Shown here piece after piece: positions 1 to 8,625 of a stretch of 64,000 nt of DNA. Position 1 is the first letter of the stretch, and each line of letters starts with the position of its first letter. Origin of the DNA: Thalassospira profundimaris (GTDB lineage Bacteria; Pseudomonadota; Alphaproteobacteria; Rhodospirillales; Thalassospiraceae); assembly GCF_003326795.1 (NCBI RefSeq), contig NZ_JPWI01000014.1:62001-126000 (forward strand), in the 5' to 3' direction. Both the position numbers and the translations under genes were made by a program. Under the pieces are notes generated by a model, which saw only the letters and a list, made by a program, of their open reading frames with translations, had not been told where the DNA came from and searched no databases.

Positions 1-2
1 TG

Positions 3-362
3 GAAGGCATCCTTGAAGCCCTTTACCAGATCGCCATGGCTGATGGTGAATTGCATCCGGCAGAACAGGATTACCTGAAAAAGGTCGCCCATATCTTTGG
101 CTTTGCCGATGTCGACTTTGATCGCGTACATCATGCCTTCACCTCATCGAACGGTCCCGACCCCTATGAGCAACTGGGCCTTGGACGCGATGCCAGTGAT
201 GATGAACTGAAAGCAGCCCATCGCAAGTTGTCGCGCGAAAACCATCCCGATACCCTGATGGCCAAAGGCATGCCACCCGAATTCATCGAACAGGCCAATG
301 ATAAAATGGCCCGCATCAACGCCGCATGGGATCAAATCCGCAAGGAACGCGGTATCCGCTGA
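3..362 (+). CDS. DjlA-like TerB/J-domain co-chaperone (5' truncated)
   Basis: The reading frame is open to the left edge of the window, so the start lies outside it. The first ATG inside (position 36) falls in the middle of a TerB-type helical region (E-G-I-L-E-A-L-Y-Q-I-A then M-A-D-G-E-L-H-P-A-E) and should not be taken as the true start. The C-terminal part is a J domain with the diagnostic HPD tripeptide (R-E-N-H-P-D-T) in the loop between helices, expected to stimulate a DnaK-type Hsp70. TerB followed by a J domain is the DjlA arrangement. Whether this protein has the N-terminal membrane segment of DjlA cannot be seen. It ends about 120 bp before the next gene on the same strand. Confidence 0.8.
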   Translation, partial: EGILEALYQIAMADGELHPAEQDYLKKVAHIFGFADVDFDRVHHAFTSSNGPDPYEQLGLGRDASDDELKAAHRKLSRENHPDTLMAKGMPPEFIEQANDKMARINAAWDQIRKERGIR

Positions 363-483
363 TCCAAATCGGCTGGATAGAGATGATGACAGATGATTTC
401 CCTTGCAACGGCACCGGATTTGCTGTTTGCAAGGGGCCTGTCACGCTGACCAATTTTCTGAACTCAAGCTTATCGGTTTTTCC

Positions 484-2310
484 ATGGCGCCACCGCTGAT
501 TAATATTAATGACATTCGCCTGACCTTTGGCGGCAATGATCTGTTTTCCGATGTGTCATTTGCCATTGGCGAACGCGACCGACTGTGTCTGGTCGGCCGG
601 AATGGTGGCGGAAAATCGACACTTCTGAAAATCATCGCCGGCGAGATCGAAGCCGACGGTGGCGAACGGTTTGTTCAGCCGGGTTGCAAGGTTGCCTATC
701 TCAATCAGGAACCGAGATTTGACGGCTATGACACGGTCGAGGATTTCGTTCTTTCGGCTCTTGATGAACATGAACAGGACTATGCCTATCGCTCTGACAT
801 GCTGTTGGCATCGGTCGATATTGATCCCAAAGCCGATCCAAAACAGCTTTCTGGCGGTGAAGGCCGACGCGCGGCAATCGCGCGCGCACTGATTGCCGAT
901 CCGCAGGTACTTTTGCTGGACGAACCGACCAACCATCTTGATCTTCCGACCATTGAATGGCTTGAAGGCGAGATCAAGAATTTCCGCGGTGCGGTTGTCG
1001 TCATCTCGCATGACCGTGCCTTCCTGAATGCGGTATCGAACGGCGTTCTTTGGCTTGACCGTGGTGTCATGCATCAGGGCGCGATCAATTTCGCCAAGTT
1101 CGAAGAATGGTCCGAAGAAATCTATCGCAAGGAAGCCGAGGAACGCGCCAAGCTTGACAAGCTGATTGCACAGGAAACCGTCTGGTCCGTGCAGGGCATT
1201 TCCGCCCGCCGCAAACGTAACCAGGGTCGCCTGCGCCGCCTTTATGACATGCGTGAACAGCGCTCCAATCAGGTTGACCGGATCGGCAATGTCTCGCTTG
1301 CGGCCGAGGCTGGCGAAACATCGGGCAAGGTCGTGATCGAGGCCACTGATATCGCCAAGTCATTCGGGGATCGCCAGATCATTGCCGATTTCTCGACCCG
1401 TATCCTGCGTGGCGACAAGGTTGGCATCATCGGCCCGAACGGTGCAGGTAAAACCACACTGCTTAAAATGCTGACCGGGCAGCTTGAACCCGACAGAGGC
1501 ACGATCAAGATCGGCACCAACCTTAATCCCAGCTATTTTGATCAAAAGCGTATTGCGCTCGATGACGATAAAACGCTTTGGGATACGCTGTGTGATGTTG
1601 GCGGCGATCAGGTGATGGTGCGCGGCAACCCGCGCCATGTTGTCAGCTATCTGCGCGATTTCCTGTTTGACGAAAAACAGGCCAGAAGCCCGGTTGGTGC
1701 CCTGTCGGGTGGCGAACGCAACCGTTTGCTTCTGGCGAAATTGCTGGCAAAGCCGACCAACCTTCTGATCATGGATGAGCCGACCAACGATCTGGATATG
1801 GATACGCTCGACCTGCTTCAGGAAATGCTGGACGACTATGAAGGCACGCTTCTTCTGGTCAGCCACGATCGTGACTTCCTTGATCGCGTTGTAACATCAT
1901 CAATCGTGATGGAAGGCGACGGAACGGCAGTTGAATATGCCGGTGGCTATTCCGATTATATTGCTCAACGCAAACTCTCAAACGCCCCCGCAGCCAAAGA
2001 TGACAAGAACCTTGGCAAGCTTGGTAAAAAGCCTTCGGGTAACAACAATGCGCCCAAAGCAAAATCGGTTTCAAAGCTGAGCTACAAGGATCAGCGCGAA
2101 TACGACAATCTGCCTGCAGCGATGGCAAAGCTCGAAGCAGAAATAAAAATGCTTGAAGCTGCCCTGTCCGACAGCACCCTGTTTACCAAGGATCCGACCG
2201 GCTTCCAGAAGAAGGTCGACCGGCTTGACACTGCACGAAGCGAACTTGAAGCATCCGAGGAACGCTGGCTGGAACTTGAAATGATGCGCGAGGAGCTCGG
2301 TCAGGCCTGA
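484..2310 (+). CDS. ABC-F family ATPase, Uup-like
   Basis: A 608-residue soluble ATPase with two ABC cassettes in one chain and no membrane segments, the ABC-F plan. The first cassette has Walker A G-R-N-G-G-G-K-S-T, signature L-S-G-G-E-G-R-R and Walker B L-L-L-D-E-P-T-N-H-L-D. The second has G-P-N-G-A-G-K-T-T, L-S-G-G-E-R-N-R and D-E-P-T-N-D-L-D. A charged linker joins them, and a C-terminal coiled coil (about residues 535-608) resembles the DNA-binding tail of Uup. ABC-F proteins act on ribosomes or, for Uup, affect branched DNA and transposon excision. The choice of Uup over other ABC-F members is from the C-terminal coil only. The ATG at 484 is preferred to an upstream in-frame codon at 403 because the ABC fold begins directly after it. 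Confidence 0.88.
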   Translation: MAPPLININDIRLTFGGNDLFSDVSFAIGERDRLCLVGRNGGGKSTLLKIIAGEIEADGGERFVQPGCKVAYLNQEPRFDGYDTVEDFVLSALDEHEQDYAYRSDMLLASVDIDPKADPKQLSGGEGRRAAIARALIADPQVLLLDEPTNHLDLPTIEWLEGEIKNFRGAVVVISHDRAFLNAVSNGVLWLDRGVMHQGAINFAKFEEWSEEIYRKEAEERAKLDKLIAQETVWSVQGISARRKRNQGRLRRLYDMREQRSNQVDRIGNVSLAAEAGETSGKVVIEATDIAKSFGDRQIIADFSTRILRGDKVGIIGPNGAGKTTLLKMLTGQLEPDRGTIKIGTNLNPSYFDQKRIALDDDKTLWDTLCDVGGDQVMVRGNPRHVVSYLRDFLFDEKQARSPVGALSGGERNRLLLAKLLAKPTNLLIMDEPTNDLDMDTLDLLQEMLDDYEGTLLLVSHDRDFLDRVVTSSIVMEGDGTAVEYAGGYSDYIAQRKLSNAPAAKDDKNLGKLGKKPSGNNNAPKAKSVSKLSYKDQREYDNLPAAMAKLEAEIKMLEAALSDSTLFTKDPTGFQKKVDRLDTARSELEASEERWLELEMMREELGQA

Positions 2311-2446
2311 TGATCTGACCGGGTCATCGCCCACAAACATCCCGACGATGATCCTCTGTTCTTGCTACCGGTTGCTTTACGTCTGGTGCGCATTGGGACA
2401 CACTTGTCTGCAAACCAGTTCAGTCTGGGTTGAAAAGAACTCATTT

Positions 2447-2477
2447 GTCCTTTGTCTTCAAACAGATGACAAAGGAC
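2447..2477. repeat. Inverted repeat upstream of EamA permease gene
   Basis: In the 219-bp gap 2311-2529, GTCCTTTGTC at 2447-2456 is followed after 11 nt by its exact complement GACAAAGGAC at 2468-2477. No T-run follows, so it is not a typical terminator. It could be an operator or leader hairpin for the permease. I see nothing else in this gap. Confidence 0.5.
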
Positions 2478-2529
2478 GGTGTAATCAACGCAGACGCTTC
2501 TGTGCTGCCCCTTATTGAAAGCCCGCGCC

Positions 2530-3402
2530 ATGCCCCTCAAAGCAGTGCTTATGGCCCTGTCCGTCGCCATCATCTGGGGCATTAACATGCTGACCGTCAA
2601 AGGTGCGGTTTCAGAAATTCCACCCTTTATGCTGACCGCTATCCGCTTTGCTTCGGTTGCAATTCTGCTGATCCCGTTTACCCGCATGCCACGCGGTCGC
2701 ATGGGACGCCTTGCCGTCATCTCGCTGACTTTTGGCAGTCTGCATTTCGGTGTTTTATTCTTTGCACTTTCAATGATTGACGCCGGACCGGTCGCAATTA
2801 TCGTCCTGCTTGGCGTGCCGTTTTCTTCGATGCTGGCGACCTATTTCTTTAATGACAGGCTGGGCTGGAAGCGGCTTTCGGGCATGACGCTTGCGTTTGT
2901 TGGCGTAACAATCATGTTCTGGGACCCGACCATGACCGATTTGCAATTGCCATTATTGTTGGTGGTGTTTGCAGCTTTCATGTGGGCGGTTGCCAATGTG
3001 ATGATCAAGAAACTGGGCGATATTGACACCTTCCAGCTTAATGGCTGGATGGCATTGTTTGCCGCCCCGCAGCTGCTGCTTCTATCGCTGGTTTTTGAAC
3101 CCGAATCCTTTCAGGCAGTGCGTGATGCCAGCTGGATGGCGTGGGCCAATCTGAGCTTTACGGTGATCATGTCATCAATTGTGGCCTATGGTTTCTGGTA
3201 TCATTTGCTCAAGACCCAGGATGTGAATGCAGTCGTGCCATGGTCATTGCTCGCACCTGTCATCAGCGTTCTGGGATCGTTTGTGGTATTTAACGAAGCA
3301 TTCTCGATGCTTAAGATCATTGGCGGTATTGTTGTTCTGTGCGGGGTCACGGTGATCATGCTGCGCAAACCCGTTCAGCGTAAAACACAGGGAATGGATT
3401 AA
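2530..3402 (+). CDS. EamA/DMT family transporter
   Basis: A 290-residue, highly hydrophobic protein with about ten predicted membrane helices arranged as two EamA repeats, typical of drug/metabolite transporters of the inner membrane. The first repeat opens with the helix ending I-I-W-G-I-N-M-L-T-V-K-G, and the second with A-A-F-M-W-A-V-A-N-V-M-I-K-K. The substrate cannot be read from sequence; relatives export amino acids, purines or other small metabolites. The ATG at 2530 is preferred to an in-frame TTG at 2515; no clear Shine-Dalgarno precedes either. The gene ends 5 bp before the amidase gene, so the two are probably cotranscribed, although no functional link is evident. Confidence 0.85.
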   Translation: MPLKAVLMALSVAIIWGINMLTVKGAVSEIPPFMLTAIRFASVAILLIPFTRMPRGRMGRLAVISLTFGSLHFGVLFFALSMIDAGPVAIIVLLGVPFSSMLATYFFNDRLGWKRLSGMTLAFVGVTIMFWDPTMTDLQLPLLLVVFAAFMWAVANVMIKKLGDIDTFQLNGWMALFAAPQLLLLSLVFEPESFQAVRDASWMAWANLSFTVIMSSIVAYGFWYHLLKTQDVNAVVPWSLLAPVISVLGSFVVFNEAFSMLKIIGGIVVLCGVTVIMLRKPVQRKTQGMD

Positions 3403-3407
3403 GCCAA

Positions 3408-4166
3408 ATGGCCGATGGGCAGTCAGACGGGCGATCAAAAGACAGTTTGCCAGCAGACATCATCAAGCATCCCTCGCCCAATTTCGGCCCGCGCCCGGAT
3501 GGTTGCCCGATTGATATCCTTGTGCTGCATTATACCGGCATGCCCACAGGCAATGCCGCCCTTGAACGCCTGTGTGATCCTGAAAGTTCGGTTTCGAGCC
3601 ACTATCTGATTGAGGAAGACGGCCGCATCTTTGCGCTGGTCGATGAAGACAAACGCGCATGGCATGCCGGGCGGGGTTGCTGGCAGGATTGCGCAGATGT
3701 GAATTCACATTCCATCGGGATCGAGATCGTCAATCCCGGTCATGAATTTGGCTATCGCGCCTTTCCCGATATACAGATCGCATCCGTCATCACGTTGTGC
3801 CGGGACATTCTGGCCCGTCGCAACATTCCGGCAGATCGGGTGATTGCCCATTCCGACATGGCCCCGGACCGCAAGGAAGATCCCGGTGAATTGTTCCCCT
3901 GGAAATTACTGGCCGACAACGGCATCGGGCTTTGGCCCGATGTAACTGACGATATCGCTGTTGATCCGGATCGCTTTGAAGGGTTGCTTGATCAGATTGG
4001 CTATGGATGGCCGGCAAGTGATGGGGATGGCGCATCCAACGAAGAGTATCGCCTTAAACGGACAATTGCCTTTCAGCGGCACTGGCGTCCGGCGGATATT
4101 TCCGGTGTCCTCGACGGGCAATGCATGGCCATTGCCACTGCCCTTGCAAATGCGATTGGCAACTAG
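3408..4166 (+). CDS. N-acetylmuramoyl-L-alanine amidase, AmpD/AmiD family
   Basis: A 252-residue zinc amidase that cleaves the lactyl-amide bond between MurNAc (or anhydro-MurNAc) and the stem peptide. Zinc ligands fit His41 (V-L-H-Y-T), His148 (I-A-H-S-D) and Asp158, with Glu106 (G-I-E-I-V-N) and Lys156 in the catalytic positions known from AmpD. About 80 residues after the amidase domain (from roughly 170) resemble a peptidoglycan-binding module, as in AmiD, which classic AmpD lacks. No signal peptide or lipobox is visible, so a cytoplasmic role in recycling turnover muropeptides is the simplest reading. It starts 5 bp after the permease gene and is followed by rnpB. Confidence 0.87.
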   Translation: MADGQSDGRSKDSLPADIIKHPSPNFGPRPDGCPIDILVLHYTGMPTGNAALERLCDPESSVSSHYLIEEDGRIFALVDEDKRAWHAGRGCWQDCADVNSHSIGIEIVNPGHEFGYRAFPDIQIASVITLCRDILARRNIPADRVIAHSDMAPDRKEDPGELFPWKLLADNGIGLWPDVTDDIAVDPDRFEGLLDQIGYGWPASDGDGASNEEYRLKRTIAFQRHWRPADISGVLDGQCMAIATALANAIGN

Positions 4167-4201
4167 CTTTCTGAACTCGCCCCCGTCGCCACCGCTTTTT
4201 C

Positions 4202-4230
4202 TTGACGTTATGGTCGATGTAACCTACATC
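4202..4230 (+). promoter_or_regulatory. Probable sigma-70 promoter of rnpB
   Basis: TTGACG at 4202-4207 and TACATC at 4225-4230 are separated by 17 bp. The predicted start falls about seven bases later, at the 5' end of the RNase P RNA helix P1 (4238). The position relative to the RNA end is the main support; the -10 match is modest. Confidence 0.6.
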
Positions 4231-4237
4231 CGCACCA

Positions 4238-4630
<393 letters not shown>

Positions 4631-4648
4631 TATTATTTCCCAAACGAA

Positions 4649-4680
4649 AAAGGCGATGACAATACGCTGTCACCGCCTTT
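4649..4680. terminator. Hairpin terminator between rnpB and the PPOX gene
   Basis: AAAGGCGATGACA (4649-4661) pairs with TGTCACCGCCTTT (4668-4680) with one mismatch and a 6-nt loop. Read on the minus strand the stem ends in CGCCTTTTT, so it suits the convergent flavoprotein gene ending at 4717 best. On the plus strand it may also stop rnpB transcription, with a shorter T-run. Confidence 0.75.
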
Positions 4681-4716
4681 GACAAGCTCAATAAATCTGC
4701 GCTGACAGCGCGATGA

Positions 4717-5349
4717 TCAGCCTTTTTCGGCAATTGACTGCGTGAAATACTTGTCGGCCTCTTCCTGAGTGCCGACGTCGAAATCAGCCGCAGTCTGATC
4801 CTTGATCATCTTGCCAAGGGTCGGAAGCGTTTTACGGTCAATCTGGGTATTCTGGTCCCACAACTTGGAACGCATCAGCGATTTCGCACAATGCAGGAAG
4901 GCTTCCTCGACCGTAATTTTAATCGCCGTGATCGGTGGCTTGGGCGTATCGGCAAACAATCCCAGCAAAGCCGGATCTGTACTGATTTCAGCCGTACCGT
5001 TCAAGCGCAGTGTTTCATTCACACCGGGTACAAAGAACAGCATCCCGACTTTCGGGTTATCGACGATGTTTGACAGTGTATCGACACGGTTATTGCCCGG
5101 ACGGTCCGGCATGACGATGGTGTTATCATCTACAACCTTGATGAAGCCCGGCCCATCGCCGCGCGGGCTGACATCGGCATCGCCATTGGCATCGGCCGAT
5201 GAAACGACCGCAAAGGGTGCCAGTTCAATGAAATGCTTGCAGTGTGGATCAAGCCGCGACAGGCATTTATCAACAGCAAGTCCCATCGGCTCCCCATAAA
5301 TTGCGCGAAGCTTTTCCTGGGTATCGATTTTTGTATCGGCAGAAGTCAT
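4717..5349 (-). CDS. PPOX-class FMN-dependent flavoprotein (MSMEG_1061-like)
   Basis: A 210-residue protein of the pyridoxamine-phosphate-oxidase split-barrel fold. The stretch F-A-V-V-S-S-A-D-A-N-G-D-A-D-V-S-P-R-G-D-style strand, followed by a strand with D-R-P-G-N-N-R-V-D-T and N-P-K-V-G-M-L-F-F-V-P-G, is the pattern of the FMN-binding MSMEG_1061-type subfamily. These enzymes bind FMN or F420 and reduce or oxidise unknown small molecules; no substrate can be assigned here. The C-terminal helix (C-A-K-S-L-M-R-S-K-L-W) is also typical of the subfamily. An A-G-G-T-G element precedes the ATG. The gene lies 68 bp downstream of the isochorismatase-family gene on the same strand and may share its transcript. 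Confidence 0.82.
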   Translation of the reverse strand: MTSADTKIDTQEKLRAIYGEPMGLAVDKCLSRLDPHCKHFIELAPFAVVSSADANGDADVSPRGDGPGFIKVVDDNTIVMPDRPGNNRVDTLSNIVDNPKVGMLFFVPGVNETLRLNGTAEISTDPALLGLFADTPKPPITAIKITVEEAFLHCAKSLMRSKLWDQNTQIDRKTLPTLGKMIKDQTAADFDVGTQEEADKYFTQSIAEKG

Positions 5350-5417
5350 TGGCAGGCACCTTATGCGGGAATCACGGGCCGAAGGTGCGTCACTTGAGAA
5401 CGCAAGTCAATCGCTGA

Positions 5418-5978
5418 TCAACCCTGACTTGCCGATCCAATGATCTGCTCGACGGTTTTCACAGCGGCAAACTCGCCATTGAGACTGGAAAGTGCCACAT
5501 CATGCACCAGCTCGGCCGGGACAACCCGCCCATCCGGAAGGCTGCGATCAAAGGTCGCACAGGCATCAGATGCAATCGTTACCTCAAATCCAAGATTCCC
5601 GGCCATACGGGTGCTGGTATTCACACAATGGTCCGTTGTGATCCCGCACAGAACAAGGCGCGAAATACCCTGCGCACGCAGATCCGCCTCAAGACTGGTG
5701 CCGATAAAAGCCGAATTGACATTCTTGCCATAGACAGGCTCCCCCTCAATCGGGGCTAGTGCCTGTTTGATGGCGTTGCCTTGATGATCAGGATGGAGAC
5801 GCGATTGCGGTTCGGTTGAGTCATGCTTGACATGAATGACCGGCTGCCCGGCTTTGCGCCAGTGTGTCAGAAGTTTCTCACCATTTCTTTCGGCATCGGG
5901 GTTATTGCGATTTCCCCAGTAATCAAGGTCATCAAATCCTTGTTGCCAATCAATCAGGATCAGGGCGGTCTGGCTCAT
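5418..5978 (-). CDS. Cysteine hydrolase, isochorismatase family
   Basis: A 186-residue alpha/beta hydrolase of the isochorismatase/nicotinamidase superfamily. The catalytic triad is visible as Asp10 (L-I-L-I-D-W-Q), Lys85 (V-Y-G-K-N-V-N-S-A-F) and Cys118 (T-T-D-H-C-V-N-T-S). The family includes nicotinamidases, ureidoacrylate amidases and many uncharacterised amidases, and the sequence does not single out a substrate. A G-G-A-G ribosome-binding site lies about eight bases before the ATG. It precedes the PPOX flavoprotein gene by 68 bp on the same strand, so the two are plausibly an operon, and it follows corA (same strand) after 123 bp. Confidence 0.85.
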   Translation of the reverse strand: MSQTALILIDWQQGFDDLDYWGNRNNPDAERNGEKLLTHWRKAGQPVIHVKHDSTEPQSRLHPDHQGNAIKQALAPIEGEPVYGKNVNSAFIGTSLEADLRAQGISRLVLCGITTDHCVNTSTRMAGNLGFEVTIASDACATFDRSLPDGRVVPAELVHDVALSSLNGEFAAVKTVEQIIGSASQG

Positions 5979-6101
5979 TTTGGGGCTCCAATGGTTGGGT
6001 GCATATCATTGCGGGTGGCGACGCGCGACACTTTATCAGCATTTCATATGGCAGAAATGACAAATACCCCACCAATCTCGCCAGAATTCCGTCACCGACT
6101 T

Positions 6102-7199
6102 TTAGAGCCACCCTTTGCGTTTGAAATACCAAAGCGGCAAAACAGCGGACAGGATCATCAGGCCGATTGCAACCGGATAGCCGAATTCCCAGCCAAGCTC
6201 GGGCATTACTTCGAAATTCATGCCATAGATGCTGGCGATCAGGGTTGGCGGCAGGAAGGCCGCCGCAGCGACCGAGAAAATCTTGATGATGTTGTTTTGC
6301 TCAAGACTGATCATGCCAAGGGTCGCATCGAGCAGGAACGTCACCTTGTTGGCGATAAAGTTGGCATGTTCGGTAATCGAGACGATATCGCGTGAAATCA
6401 CCTTAAGCCTTGCCTTGGCATCCTTTTTCAGACGCGTCTGCGTTGACAGGAACAATCCAAGTCGATGAAGGTTCAACAAGCTGTCCTTGGCCTTGCCAGA
6501 CAGGTTGCCAGTACGTCCGATCTGGCGCAAGGTTTCCCGGTGATCCTGATCCGAACCGGGTCCTTCCGGGTTTGCAAACACCTGATTTGACAGGTTTTCA
6601 AGATCGGTTGCGGTCTGTTCCATCAAATCCGCCAGACGGTCAACAATCTGTTCGAGCAGCCCGAACATGACCGTTTCGGCACTATTGGCCAGTGACGGTG
6701 TTTTTTTGACCCGACGGATGAATGTCTTGAACGGTACCGGATCAGCATAGCGCAGCGTGATCAGGGTCTTCTTGACCAGAATGAACGTCACGGCCGCCGT
6801 TTGCGGCGCATCTGTCGTCGCACGGGTCAGGACCGAAACCGTCATGAAAAGTGCCCCGTCCTCGTCATACAGACGAGATGAAAGTTCGATCTCCTGCATT
6901 TCCTCGCGGGTCGGCACCTCGATCCCGAAACGTTGCTCGATATCGTGAATTTCATCAGAGGTCGGCGACAGCAAGTCAATCCATACCGGTGTACGTTCGG
7001 GTTTGGCGACGTCCTGCTTGCCTGCCGTTGCGTCGGCATTTGCATTGTCAACGGCATTGGCTGTGATCTTCGCAGCTGATTTTCCGTCTTCTGCCGGTTC
7101 GGTTTCCGCAACACCAGTCCGGGGCGCAGCAGAGCCATCTGCGCCAGCCCCATCGTCTGTTGTTGCCCGAAGCGGAGCAAAAAACTCGCTGGTATCCAT
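6102..7199 (-). CDS. corA: Magnesium/divalent cation transporter CorA
   Basis: A 365-residue inner-membrane channel of the CorA family. The C-terminus carries the two-helix pore region with the signature Y-G-M-N-F at the end of the first helix, an acidic periplasmic loop, then a second helix finishing in the basic tail W-Y-F-K-R-K-G-W-L. The long helical cytoplasmic funnel precedes it. The first roughly 65 residues are low-complexity, rich in Ala, Asp, Glu and Thr, and are not part of the usual core. Possible cargoes include Mg2+, Co2+ and Ni2+; Zn2+ transport by ZntB-type relatives cannot be excluded. A strong G-G-A-G-A-A-G-G site lies before the ATG. Confidence 0.9.
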   Translation of the reverse strand: MDTSEFFAPLRATTDDGAGADGSAAPRTGVAETEPAEDGKSAAKITANAVDNANADATAGKQDVAKPERTPVWIDLLSPTSDEIHDIEQRFGIEVPTREEMQEIELSSRLYDEDGALFMTVSVLTRATTDAPQTAAVTFILVKKTLITLRYADPVPFKTFIRRVKKTPSLANSAETVMFGLLEQIVDRLADLMEQTATDLENLSNQVFANPEGPGSDQDHRETLRQIGRTGNLSGKAKDSLLNLHRLGLFLSTQTRLKKDAKARLKVISRDIVSITEHANFIANKVTFLLDATLGMISLEQNNIIKIFSVAAAAFLPPTLIASIYGMNFEVMPELGWEFGYPVAIGLMILSAVLPLWYFKRKGWL

Positions 7200-7294
7200 T
7201 AACCTTCTCCATCCTGACCGGCTTGCCGTTTGATACGGATGCCAGATTATTGCTTGGCTGTCATATGGTGTTTCTGTTGCAATCCCGCCGCCAG

Positions 7295-8059
7295 TCAGAA
7301 TGGCAGAACCGTCTGGAATGAAAACGGATCAATGTCGGGATTGGTTCCGCTTTTTTCGCCAAAGGCAATACGGACCTGATCGAGAAACTCTTCCTTGCTG
7401 ATCATCTGATCTTTATTGGCATCGTAGGCCGGAAACAGCAATTCAAGGCGTCGGCTTTCCGTGCGCAGTCGCTGGCGATTGGCGTCGGCAGTGCCGGGCA
7501 ACTGTTCAACTGCCGAAAACTCGCGCATGACCAGCACGCTGTCGCCATTAATGTCACGCCTGCGGAACATCCAGCTTGAATAGGACGCAGCCTCATCAGC
7601 GCTGATCCGGCCATCCTGATTGATATCAACCGGATGATATTGTTCACGATACAGTTTTACCTGTTCTGGCACCCCTGATGTCACGACACCTGCCCCTGCA
7701 TTTTTCTGGGCAAGGGCCTTGGCAATCGCATCATTCAAACCGGGGATGTTTGTTGCCCCGGCAGCACCTTCACCCGCCGCCCCGGCCACACCGTCAAGTG
7801 CGCCAAGCCCGGACAAACCGCCAAGACCGAATTGCGACATCAGTTCAGGGTTGCTTTGAAGCTGCTGCATGATCAGGGGCAGAAGTTCACGAACCTGTGG
7901 TGATGATACTTCTGGCGATGTTGAACTGCCGCCGGCCTTATCCAGGGTCAGTCCCTGCGCCCGGGCACTGCCATCACCATTTACGGTGATCCCCGGAACG
8001 GAAATACCGGCAAAAAACGCACAACTCATTAATAGAATGGCAGCTTTTATCCGCAACAA
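7295..8059 (-). CDS. Secreted EF-hand calcium-binding protein
   Basis: A 254-residue exported protein of unknown role. A hydrophobic N-terminus (about residues 4-22) ending near A-R-A-Q suggests a Sec signal peptide cut around residue 34. A glycine/alanine-rich segment follows (about 78-102). Three EF-hand loops are readable: Asp145-Glu156 (D-I-N-Q-D-G-R-I-S-A-D-E, canonical), Asp169-Glu180 (D-I-N-G-D-S-V-L-V-M-R-E, glycine replaced by serine) and Asp213-Glu224 (D-A-N-K-D-Q-M-I-S-K-E-E, glycine replaced by glutamine). Calcium binding is inferred from these loops. The gene sits alone between corA and the division cluster, with its start facing the mraZ control region. Confidence 0.8.
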   Translation of the reverse strand: MLRIKAAILLMSCAFFAGISVPGITVNGDGSARAQGLTLDKAGGSSTSPEVSSPQVRELLPLIMQQLQSNPELMSQFGLGGLSGLGALDGVAGAAGEGAAGATNIPGLNDAIAKALAQKNAGAGVVTSGVPEQVKLYREQYHPVDINQDGRISADEAASYSSWMFRRRDINGDSVLVMREFSAVEQLPGTADANRQRLRTESRRLELLFPAYDANKDQMISKEEFLDQVRIAFGEKSGTNPDIDPFSFQTVLPF

Positions 8060-8322
8060 TCGCTTCCCTCATCTCGCTGACGCTGCCCCGCGCCAGATGT
8101 TTGAACCCGGTACCATCTTACGACATCCGACAACCCGGCATGACAATCATATGGTCCGATACCGTCACCCGATAAACGTCCCTTCTACATTTTGCAGGAG
8201 TTCGTTCGCGCATCAAACCCGATTGGGAGTCAAATCGCAAATTGTCTTCGCCCATCCCGTCATTTCCCGAAATGTCGACTGCACCATCAAACCCCATAAA
8301 ACCGGGTTTTCAATGGTCACCG

Positions 8323-8358
8323 ATGGGGCCCCATGGAACCGCTTTGGGATTTCATGGG
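8323..8358. promoter_or_regulatory. TGGG/CCCA palindrome and phased pair upstream of mraZ
   Basis: ATGGGGCCCCAT at 8323-8334 is a perfect 12-bp palindrome built from one TGGG and one CCCA. Two further TGGG words start at 8345 and 8355, exactly 10 bp apart. These match the core word of known MraZ sites and may be a secondary binding cluster about 270-300 bp before mraZ. The rest of 8060-8461 shows no gene I can support. Confidence 0.4.
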
Positions 8359-8461
8359 CCGAAGATGGATAAGACCGTGATTTCAAGTGTTTTTGGCTGA
8401 ATTCAGGCTTTTCGCATGTACCGCGGAACCCCCAGAAACGCACCAAATCGTCACATTTGAC

Positions 8462-8505
8462 CCCATCAAATCCCATTGACCCCCATCATTTCCCATGGTA
8501 CCCCA
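8462..8505 (-). promoter_or_regulatory. Probable MraZ operator: five 10-bp-phased TGGG repeats
   Basis: CCCA occurs at 8462, 8472, 8482, 8492 and 8502, an exact 10-bp period, which reads as TGGG repeats on the minus strand. MraZ of Escherichia coli binds TGGGN direct repeats separated by 5-nt spacers, also a 10-bp period, and represses its own dcw operon. The array ends 120 bp before the mraZ start. Binding by this MraZ is inferred; the repeat geometry is seen directly. Confidence 0.75.
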
Positions 8506-8625
8506 TTAACAGGCATAAATTCTGTGCCATGCGGGGCATATCCATTTCAAACATCGACCGGTCATTGAACCGACCGTTTCAGACCGTGTTTTGAAATCGG
8601 ATTTTTTGATCAGGGGAATGGCGAA

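Noticed and set aside
7869-8372. 167-codon plus-strand frame upstream of mraZ
   Set aside because: Half overlaps the EF-hand gene on the other strand and the rest is the dcw control region; no family resemblance.
8213-8476. 87-codon minus-strand frame in the mraZ upstream region
   Set aside because: It runs through the operator repeats and shows no start signal or known motif.
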